A DNA stretch of 36,935 nucleotides from Gammaproteobacteria bacterium (lineage in GTDB: Bacteria; Pseudomonadota; Gammaproteobacteria; JABDGN01). The notes below the pieces were generated by a model that worked only from the letters and a program-made list of their open reading frames with translations, ran no database searches and was not told the DNA's origin. Every line of letters begins with the position of its first letter. The first letter of the stretch is position 1. The translations under genes and the position numbers were made by a program. Positions 1 to 7,214 of the stretch are shown one piece after another. The DNA lies in NCBI GenBank assembly GCA_009692385.1, contig SHZH01000003.1, positions 1 to 36,935 on the forward strand, given 5' to 3'.

Positions 1-244
1 AATCGGTAAAGGCATGGGTTGACACAAACGCGATTTCTTCTTGTTTAACGACATTAGTATTAACAAAGCGTTTGGGATCAATATAGGCACCTTGGTTTTT
101 ACTGCGAGTTTGGCCACGAGAGGGTGGTTTGGCCTGCTGTGGTCTCGGCTGGCTCGTGCTGGAGCGAGGACTTGCAGTGCGGCTTGGAGCCGATTTGTCG
201 TTATAAGGCCGACGAGCCGTTTTTACAGGGGGACGTTTGTTCAT
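1..244 (-). CDS. N-terminal part (gene runs off left edge) of a basic protein, possibly a DEAD-box RNA helicase
   Basis: Reverse-strand ATG at 242-244 opens MNKRPPVKTARRPYNDKSAPSRTASPRSSTSQPRPQQAKPPSRGQTRSKNQGAYIDPKRFVNTNVVKQEEIAFVSTHAFTD with no stop to the edge; basic low-complexity N-terminus followed by an 'IDPKRFVN...H.F.D' stretch resembling the lead-in of some DEAD-box helicases. Confidence 0.45.
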   Translation of the reverse strand, partial: MNKRPPVKTARRPYNDKSAPSRTASPRSSTSQPRPQQAKPPSRGQTRSKNQGAYIDPKRFVNTNVVKQEEIAFVSTHAFTD

Positions 245-312
245 AGTTTAATAATCGCTTCGTAATTGGAAAGTTTATCCTAACATAATTGAGTTAAAAA
301 TATCTGTAATAG

Positions 313-573
313 TTAAGATTTTAAACTACCTGCTGGATATTTGCCTTCAATATGATCTTGTAAGTACTGATCCTTATCTCTAGCCATGCTGAAATCTTTA
401 TGGATGTGCTCCAGCACCTTAGCATACGCATATTTTGTGCCGTCGCGTAATTCAATCGTTAAAATATGTTTGACTTTATCGTAGTGATAACCCGCAATGT
501 TGATCGATTGCGGTGTTTCCACCGTCAATTGCGATACTTTTTTTGTTGGTTGTATTATCTTTTTTAAAGACAT
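313..573 (-). CDS. KTSC-domain-like small protein
   Basis: 86-aa ORF with 'INIAGYHYDKVKHILTIELRDGTKYAYAKVLEHIHKDF...' matching the KTSC-type pattern (I.gi.Yd....L.v.f.dG..Y.Y..V). Confidence 0.6.
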   Translation of the reverse strand: MSLKKIIQPTKKVSQLTVETPQSINIAGYHYDKVKHILTIELRDGTKYAYAKVLEHIHKDFSMARDKDQYLQDHIEGKYPAGSLKS

Positions 574-687
574 TCTAAATCTCCTTTTTAATGCTTAGTA
601 TTTAGTATGGCCTTTAATTGAAAAATTTCAAGTTGAAAAGGAAGTATTATTTTTTTGCGATAATATAGATTTATTGGAAAAGAGTTC

Positions 688-813
688 ATGGGTGGTAAAG
701 GCCGAGCACTGGATGATATATTTAGAGAACAAGCACCAATACTTCCGATAATCTTTATTATCGGAAGTATTGGTGCGGGGTGCAGATTGCTTTTTGCGTC
801 AGTCCTAATTTAA
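688..813 (+). pseudogene. Short ORF (41 aa) with an IS3-family transposase (OrfB) motif; probable IS remnant
   Basis: MGGKGRALDDIFREQAPILPIIFIIGSIGAGCRLLFASVLI; 'GGKGRALDDIF' resembles the 'DGKGRALDNIF' motif of IS3-family integrase domains. Homology ends at about codon 14, where a perfect hairpin begins. Confidence 0.45.
733..776. repeat. Perfect 20-bp inverted repeat with 4-nt loop
   Basis: GCACCAATACTTCCGATAAT-CTTT-ATTATCGGAAGTATTGGTGC; arms are exact reverse complements. Confidence 0.95.
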
Positions 814-992
814 TGAAATGACAACTCTTCGTCTGAATCATCAGAATGGGGCTCTTCATTAGCATGAGTCCTTAAAGCATCCAGATCACCGATCCCTAGC
901 AGGCTCAATACTGTAAAAGCCAGCGTATAACGTATTGATTTGCCGTGAAGTAAAATTTCTTTAGTGTAAAACATGTTGATCTCCTTATTCAT
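810..992 (-). CDS. Small hypothetical protein
   Basis: 60-aa ORF, acidic C-terminus; 'aaggagatcaacATG'-like ribosome-binding context upstream. No recognised family. Confidence 0.35.
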   Translation of the reverse strand: MNKEINMFYTKEILLHGKSIRYTLAFTVLSLLGIGDLDALRTHANEEPHSDDSDEELSFH

Positions 993-1163
993 ATTTGTGG
1001 ATTGATATTAGATGATATTTTCAGATTTCGCTATAAGGATCTTTACCATGGAGGATCACCCCTAATATAGTTCTGTTGTAAGCAGGTAAATAAAGGTTGT
1101 TCTAACCTCAAATTTCTTTTATTCTGCGCACTCTTCAGCTTGGTTTACACTTGGAATTGTTAT

Positions 1164-2537
1164 ATGACGGACTTATCGCAAAAACTACAATCACGCCATA
1201 TTAATATGATTGCTCTCGGCGGCTCGATTGGTACCGGGATCTTCCTGGCCAGCGGCTATGCTATCTCAATCGGTGGTCCTGGTGGTGCGTTATTAGCGTA
1301 TGCGGTCATGGCTATCATCGTTTACTTCTTGATGACCAGCCTGGGTGAAATGAGCACGTATAAGCCTAGCTCAGGTACTTTCTGTGAATATTCTAATTTA
1401 TATGTCGGCAAATCATTTGGTTTTGCCATGGGTTATAACTACTGGCTGAATTGGGCCATTACCATTGCCGCTGAAATTTCCGCCGCTGCTATCATTATGA
1501 ACTTTTGGTTTCCGGAAGTGAACAGTGCTATTTTTTCGATGATCTTTTTCGTGCTGACTTTTGTATTTAACATCTTTTCCGTGCGTGTCTATGGTGAAGT
1601 CGAATACGGCTTATCGTTTATGAAAGTCGCGGTGATTATTGTATTTATTATTTTAGGGTTAATTGCGTTAGGGCATAAACCGCAATTTGGTACGAGTAAC
1701 TGGCATATTGCAGGCGCACCGTTTCACAATGGTTTCCTAGGCTTTTTGACAGTATTTCTCTTTGCGGGTTTTTCATTCCAAGGGAGTGAATTAGTTGGGG
1801 TCGCCGCGGGTGAAACTAAAGATCCAAAGAAAAACATTCCTAAATCTATTAAGCGTGTTTTTTGGCGTTTGTGCTTATTTTATATTTTATCAATCGGTAT
1901 CATTAGTTTGTTGATCCCGTACAACGATCCGCGCCTGTTGAGTCAAGATAATGTCAGCATGAGTCCCTATACACTGATTTTTCAAATTTATATGTCACAC
2001 TATGCGGCAAGCTTTATTAACCTTGTAATTTTAATCGCGGTCTTATCCGCTGCTAATGCCAGCATGTATTCTTCAACGCGGATCCTATGGTATTTAGGTA
2101 AAACCGAGCAAGCGCCAAAACTATTTGCCAAAGTGAATGGCATGGCCGTTCCCTTCGCCGCCCTCCTCGTTACCGCGCTCATTGGTTCTTTAGTGTTCGT
2201 GTCATCCTATGTCGGCAATGGCGTGTTATTTTCGTACTTAGTACAGATCTCTTCGTTATCAGGATTTATTGCCTGGTTCGGTATTGCAATGAGTCATTAT
2301 AAATTCAGAAAGAATTATTTGCCAACGCATGGCGGCGTATCGTCGCTGATCTATAAAGCAAAGTTTTATCCGTACGCACAAATCATCTCAATGATTTTTA
2401 TTTTATTTATCATCGCTGCCCAGTTTGTGACTTTAAACAGCACCAGCAATAGTTTCTGGAGTTTAGTCATGATTTATTCTTCCGTTATTTTATTTGCGAT
2501 CTTATATTGCGGCCATAAAATTTTTAGCAAAAAATGA
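1164..2537 (+). CDS. APC-family amino acid permease
   Basis: MTDLSQKLQSRHINMIALGGSIGTGIFLASGYAISIGGPGGALLAYAVMAIIVYFLMTSLGEMS... is a classic APC N-terminus. ATG at 1164 preferred over the TTG at 1140. Confidence 0.9.
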   Translation: MTDLSQKLQSRHINMIALGGSIGTGIFLASGYAISIGGPGGALLAYAVMAIIVYFLMTSLGEMSTYKPSSGTFCEYSNLYVGKSFGFAMGYNYWLNWAITIAAEISAAAIIMNFWFPEVNSAIFSMIFFVLTFVFNIFSVRVYGEVEYGLSFMKVAVIIVFIILGLIALGHKPQFGTSNWHIAGAPFHNGFLGFLTVFLFAGFSFQGSELVGVAAGETKDPKKNIPKSIKRVFWRLCLFYILSIGIISLLIPYNDPRLLSQDNVSMSPYTLIFQIYMSHYAASFINLVILIAVLSAANASMYSSTRILWYLGKTEQAPKLFAKVNGMAVPFAALLVTALIGSLVFVSSYVGNGVLFSYLVQISSLSGFIAWFGIAMSHYKFRKNYLPTHGGVSSLIYKAKFYPYAQIISMIFILFIIAAQFVTLNSTSNSFWSLVMIYSSVILFAILYCGHKIFSKK

Positions 2538-3262
2538 AACTGATCACCTTAAACATTTGGGGCGGACATGTTCACGAACCCTTCTTAAACTTTATCGCCA
2601 CGCAACAAGCTGTCGATATTATCTGCGTGCAAGAAGTCTATGATAATGCGGCTCATAAAATTTCATGCGATGATCGTGTTGTCTATCTAAATATATTATC
2701 TGAAATTCACCATTTATTGCCAAACCATCAAGTTTATTTTCGTCCCGTGGTCAATAATAATTATGGTATTGCTATCTTAATTAATAAAAATCTAGTGGTT
2801 ATTGCTGAAGGCGAAAAAGAAATTTATTATAGTCCCAATTTTCCCGGCATGGGGCCAGATCATTCGCGTAATTTACAATGGCTCATGTTTAGTCATCACG
2901 ATAAAAGATATACCGTGATCAATGTCCATGGCTTATGGAACGGCAACGGCAAAACCGATTCACCCGAACGTCTAGAGCAGTCACAGCATATTCGTGATTT
3001 TATGAATACTGTGCAAACTCCAATGATTTTATGCGGTGATTTTAATTTACGGCCTGATACTGAAAGTTTGGCGATTCTGGCAGACGGCATGAACGATCAA
3101 ATCAAAATTCATAACATCGACTCTACTCGCACTAGCTACTACCCAAAACCCGAAAAATATGCGGACTATATTTTTACTTCACCGGATATTATAGTTATAG
3201 AATTTAGCGTCCTTTCGGATGAAATTTCCGATCATGCGCCGTTATTACTCAATTTCGACTAA
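2534..3262 (+). CDS. Endonuclease/exonuclease/phosphatase (EEP) family protein
   Basis: MKLITLNIWGG...VDIICVQEV...MILCGDFNLRPDT...SDHAPLLLNF: EEP motifs (LNIWGG, QEV, GDFN, SDHAPL). 4-nt overlap with the permease. Confidence 0.85.
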   Translation: MKLITLNIWGGHVHEPFLNFIATQQAVDIICVQEVYDNAAHKISCDDRVVYLNILSEIHHLLPNHQVYFRPVVNNNYGIAILINKNLVVIAEGEKEIYYSPNFPGMGPDHSRNLQWLMFSHHDKRYTVINVHGLWNGNGKTDSPERLEQSQHIRDFMNTVQTPMILCGDFNLRPDTESLAILADGMNDQIKIHNIDSTRTSYYPKPEKYADYIFTSPDIIVIEFSVLSDEISDHAPLLLNFD

Positions 3263-3337
3263 TTTATTCTTTATCTCTAATTGAAAGCAACCCTGCTTTG
3301 CTTTAACATACTGCTTTAAAAAATAAGAGTATGATCC

Positions 3338-6300
3338 ATGGCCTTACACCGCTTTATCGTTAGTCCTACGAGCCAAACCGACCCTCATGCTGCACGCCTT
3401 CTAAATAATGCTAAAGCTTTTGGTTTTGATACGATTAATGAAATTAAGGTTGATAATCTTTATTTTGTCGAAGGTGATTTGACTTCGATAGCCCAACAGC
3501 GTTTAGCGAATGAATTACTTCACGATATTATCTGTGAGACCTGTGTGGTGGAGGAAGCCGCCACGCCATTAACCCCCACCCTAACCCTTCCCCGTGAGTA
3601 CACAAGGGAGGGAACAGGAATGGCTGAGCTTCAAAGTTATGTCATTGAATTATTATTGCGTCCGGGTGTGACGGATCCGGTGGCCGAGCAAATCATCCGT
3701 GGAGCTGAATTATTAAATATCAGGAATATTAAGCACGCGGCGAGCGGTCAGCGTTTTAATATTAAAACGACCCAACCCCTTTCTAATGCTGAACTCCAGC
3801 ATTTAGCGAAGCGTTTATTAGTCAATCCCGTCATTCATCAATATAATTTAGGTTCGATTAATCAAGTCCATTTTCCAGAAGCCGTGCCTGGGAGTGACGA
3901 GGTAGCGAACATTCCGATCCGGAAATTAGATGATAAGGCCTTGCTTGCGCTATCGCAGGAGCGTCGCTCGGCACTTAGTTTGCAAGAGATGCAAGCGATC
4001 CAAGCGTATTATCAAGGCGAAGAGCGCGATCCTACCGATATCGAGTTTGAAACTATCGCCCAAACCTGGAGTGAACACTGCAGTCATAAAACCTTCCGTG
4101 CGCATATTCAATACGGTGATGAAACTATTAAAGGTTTATTGAATACCTTCATTCGTCGTGCAACCAATAATATTGCCGCACCGTGGGTCGCTTCAGCGTT
4201 TGTCGATAACGCGGGGATTATTGATTTTGATGATCAATATCAACTGGCGTTTAAAGCGGAAACGCATAATCACCCTTCGGCGATCGAACCGTTTGGTGGT
4301 GCCAATACCGGTCTAGGTGGCGTGATCCGCGATGTGCTGGGTGTTTCTGCCAAACCCATTGCCAACACCGACGTATTTTGTTTCGGCCCGCAAGATCTGC
4401 CGATGAGCCAGGTGCGAGAAGGCACACTGCATCCGCGTTTGATTTCTTTGGGTGTGATTGCGGGTGTCCAAGATTACGGTAATAAAACCGGCATTCCCAC
4501 AGTGAATGGCACGATTTTTTATGACGCGGCGTACAGTGCTAACCCGTTAGTCTATTGTGGCTGCGTCGGTCTCATTCCTAAAAATAAACATCCACGTGAT
4601 CCACAGCTTAATGATCGCGTGATCGTTTTAGGTGGCCGTACGGGTCGCGATGGCTTACGTGGCGCAACGTTTTCTTCGATGACCATGGATGCCCAAACCG
4701 GCGAAGTCGCGGGTGCTTCGGTACAAATTGGTGATCCCATTATTGCCAAAGGTTTAATCGAAGTCGTCACTCGCGCCCGCGATTTAGGGCTTTACACGGC
4801 AATCACTGATTGTGGTGCGGGTGGTTTATCATCGGCTGTCGGCGAAATGGGTAGCCTGATTGGCGCTGATGTCGATTTGGCTAACGTACCTTTAAAGTAC
4901 CCCGGACTCGCACCCTGGGAAATTTGGTTATCCGAAGCACAAGAACGGATGTTGATGGCCGTACCGCCTGAAAAAGTATGTGCTCTAAGCGAGCTATGCG
5001 ATACGTACAAGATTGAATTAACCGACTTAGGTCATTTTACAAATAACAATTGTTTAGTTGTGCGCTACCAAGGTAAGCCTGTATTGCAATTAAATAATAC
5101 GTTTTTATTTGATGGCATGCCGCGCTTGCATTTTGATATCCCTACATTACCTACACCATGTCGTAGTGTCACGGAGATCCAAAAAACAGCGACCCAAGAA
5201 GAACTGGAATCGTGGGTGTTAACATTATTGAGTCATCCTAATATTGCTTCAAAAGAACACGTGATCCGTCGTTACGATCATGAGATCCAAGGCGGCACTG
5301 TCGTCAAACCACTGACTGGTGTTAAAAATGACGGCCCTTCGGATGCGTGTGTGATCAAACCGCAAGGCACCAGCGGTGTGCGCGGCATGGTGTTATCTAA
5401 TGGTCTCAATCCGGAATTTGGCAAATACGATCCCTATCGCATGGCCGTGTCGGTGATCGATGAAGCGGTACGCAATGCGGTAGCTGTTGGTGCTAATCCT
5501 GAGCGTATCGCAATTTTAGATAATTTTTGTTGGGGCGATCCGAAACGTCCAGAAACCTTAGCAGCCTTAGTTGAATGCTGTCGCGGTTGTTACGATGGAG
5601 CGATGCATTACTTTACCCCCTACATTTCTGGCAAAGATTCTTTAAATAATGAATATGTCGCAGCGAATGGCCAACGTTCAGCCATTCCCGGAACATTATT
5701 ATTATCAGCGCTCGGTATTATCGAAGATATCAATCATGCCGTTACCATGGATTTTAAAAAAGCCGGTAACTTGATTTATTTATTAGGAGAAACCAAGTCA
5801 GAATTTGCTGGCAGCCATTTTAATTTATGTGGCGGTAACATTGAAAACTCGGTCGTTCCCGAATTACCCACATACGGTCCACGACTTTACCACACGCTGC
5901 ACGCCGCGATGAAACAACAACTCGTGCGCAGCTGTCATGATTTGAGTGAAGGCGGTTTAAGTGTGTCACTCGCCGAAATGTGTATCGGCGGTCGACTTGG
6001 CTGTGAAATTAGTCTGGGTGACACCAACGTTATTACCGCTTTATTTAGTGAAAGTAACGGTCGCCTATTAGTCGAGATCATGCCTGAAAATAAATTGGCA
6101 TTTGAAAAATTATTTATGACGAATAAATTAAACACATTAGTGCATTATTTGGGTATAGTGACGAATGATGCGGTAATGATCGTAAATACCCTTGAGAGGG
6201 CGACCAGCGGGTCGCCCCTACATTCCCATCCTGCAGAACTTCGTAGGGGCGACCCGCTGGTCGCCCTCCCTGAACTGCTCATCTCCTTGCCCATTGAGAA

Positions 6301-6346
6301 ATTAGTTAGAGCCTGGCAAACCCCTAACTTCGGATCATTCGCATGA
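3338..6346 (+). CDS. purL: Phosphoribosylformylglycinamidine synthase, PurSL-type large subunit (no glutaminase domain)
   Basis: 1002 aa; FETIAQTWSEHCSHKTF, AETHNHPSAIEPFGGANTGLGGVIRD, SCHDLSEGGLSVSLAEM motifs; PurS-like N-terminus; followed by separate purQ with ATGA overlap. Confidence 0.95.
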   Translation: MALHRFIVSPTSQTDPHAARLLNNAKAFGFDTINEIKVDNLYFVEGDLTSIAQQRLANELLHDIICETCVVEEAATPLTPTLTLPREYTREGTGMAELQSYVIELLLRPGVTDPVAEQIIRGAELLNIRNIKHAASGQRFNIKTTQPLSNAELQHLAKRLLVNPVIHQYNLGSINQVHFPEAVPGSDEVANIPIRKLDDKALLALSQERRSALSLQEMQAIQAYYQGEERDPTDIEFETIAQTWSEHCSHKTFRAHIQYGDETIKGLLNTFIRRATNNIAAPWVASAFVDNAGIIDFDDQYQLAFKAETHNHPSAIEPFGGANTGLGGVIRDVLGVSAKPIANTDVFCFGPQDLPMSQVREGTLHPRLISLGVIAGVQDYGNKTGIPTVNGTIFYDAAYSANPLVYCGCVGLIPKNKHPRDPQLNDRVIVLGGRTGRDGLRGATFSSMTMDAQTGEVAGASVQIGDPIIAKGLIEVVTRARDLGLYTAITDCGAGGLSSAVGEMGSLIGADVDLANVPLKYPGLAPWEIWLSEAQERMLMAVPPEKVCALSELCDTYKIELTDLGHFTNNNCLVVRYQGKPVLQLNNTFLFDGMPRLHFDIPTLPTPCRSVTEIQKTATQEELESWVLTLLSHPNIASKEHVIRRYDHEIQGGTVVKPLTGVKNDGPSDACVIKPQGTSGVRGMVLSNGLNPEFGKYDPYRMAVSVIDEAVRNAVAVGANPERIAILDNFCWGDPKRPETLAALVECCRGCYDGAMHYFTPYISGKDSLNNEYVAANGQRSAIPGTLLLSALGIIEDINHAVTMDFKKAGNLIYLLGETKSEFAGSHFNLCGGNIENSVVPELPTYGPRLYHTLHAAMKQQLVRSCHDLSEGGLSVSLAEMCIGGRLGCEISLGDTNVITALFSESNGRLLVEIMPENKLAFEKLFMTNKLNTLVHYLGIVTNDAVMIVNTLERATSGSPLHSHPAELRRGDPLVALPELLISLPIEKLVRAWQTPNFGSFA
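3570..3618. repeat. Dispersed-repeat-like element ('CCCTAACCC...GGGAGGGA') translated in frame inside purL
   Basis: AACCCCCACCCTAACCCTTCCCCGTGAGTACACAAGGGAGGGAACAGG; imperfect inverted C-rich/G-rich arms; encodes PLTPTLTLPREYTREGTG, typical of read-through of such repeats. Confidence 0.6.
6196..6268. repeat. Inverted pair of REP-like palindromes translated in frame inside purL
   Basis: Perfect 26-bp arms GAGGGCGACCAGCGGGTCGCCCCTAC / GTAGGGGCGACCCGCTGGTCGCCCTC, 21-nt spacer; each arm is itself a hairpin (GGGCGACC-CGCT-GGTCGCCC) with a GTAG head. Encodes ERATSGSPLHSHPAELRRGDPLVAL. Confidence 0.9.
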
Positions 6347-7119
6347 ACAAACCAAAGGTTTTAATACTCCATGCGAATGGTACAAATCGTGATGTCGAAC
6401 TCGGCGAAGCCTTTGAATTAGCCGGTGCGGTAGCGGAAATAAAACCGCTCACTACCTTGATCAAAGAAAAAACTAATTGGCAAGACTACCAACTACTTGC
6501 TGTCCCCGGTGGCTTTTCGTATGCCGATACCTTAGGTGCGGGTAAATTATTTGCGCTGGAATTAAAAATTTATTTTGCCGAACAGGTGCAAGAATTTGTG
6601 GCGAGCGGCAAACCTGTCATTGGGATCTGCAATGGTTTTCAGGCATTAGTAAAATCTGGCGTGTTGCCGGGTAACACCCCTAACGAACGTAATGCGACAT
6701 TAACCTTTAATGCCGACGGCCAATTCGAGTGCCGTTGGGTGACCCTTGCACCGCAATCAAAAAAATGCATTTGGACACAACACTTAAACGAACTGATTTA
6801 TTGTCCCGTGGCACACGGCGAGGGCCAGCTTAAATTAGCCAATCCTACATTTTATGACACCCTAATTCACAATGATCAGATCGCCCTGCGCTATGTGCTA
6901 CCAAATGGCACACTGGCTCATCAAAAATTCCCCTATAATCCGAATGGTTCGATCGGGGATATCGCTGGGATCTGTAATTCAAAAGGTAATGTACTTGGCT
7001 TGATGCCGCATCCCGAAGATCATGTACTGCGTTATCAGCATCCCCGTTGGACGCGTGGTGAAAAAGGACTATTGGGACTGCGGTTATTAGAGGAAGGAGT
7101 CAAGTATGCAGGTGAATAA
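6343..7119 (+). CDS. purQ: Phosphoribosylformylglycinamidine synthase glutaminase subunit
   Basis: VLILHANGTNRDVE, VPGGFSYADTLGAGKL, GICNGFQALVKSG, MPHPEDH: class I glutaminase, PurQ type. Confidence 0.93.
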   Translation: MNKPKVLILHANGTNRDVELGEAFELAGAVAEIKPLTTLIKEKTNWQDYQLLAVPGGFSYADTLGAGKLFALELKIYFAEQVQEFVASGKPVIGICNGFQALVKSGVLPGNTPNERNATLTFNADGQFECRWVTLAPQSKKCIWTQHLNELIYCPVAHGEGQLKLANPTFYDTLIHNDQIALRYVLPNGTLAHQKFPYNPNGSIGDIAGICNSKGNVLGLMPHPEDHVLRYQHPRWTRGEKGLLGLRLLEEGVKYAGE

Positions 7120-7121
7120 TC

Positions 7122-7195
7122 GTAGGGGCGACCCGCCGGTCGCCCTTCTCATCATCAGCTCAAATTCGAGAGGGCGACCAGCGGGTCGCCCCTAC
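7122..7195. repeat. REPIN-like pair of REP palindromes, purQ-purC intergenic
   Basis: GTAGGGGCGACCCGCCGGTCGCCCT (7122-7146) and inverted AGGGCGACCAGCGGGTCGCCCCTAC (7171-7195), one mismatch between arms; GTAG heads face outward. Confidence 0.9.
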
Positions 7196-7214
7196 AAACA
7201 CTGGAAAACCTAAC

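Noticed and set aside
1-265. 74-aa plus-strand ORF 41..265
   Set aside because: Opposite strand gives a better reading: basic N-terminus of a likely helicase; plus-strand peptide looks like a shadow.
6196-7195. Repeated GC-rich palindromes considered as a CRISPR array
   Set aside because: Repeats are inverted pairs with GTAG heads, not regularly spaced direct repeats; some are translated within purL. REP/REPIN fits better.
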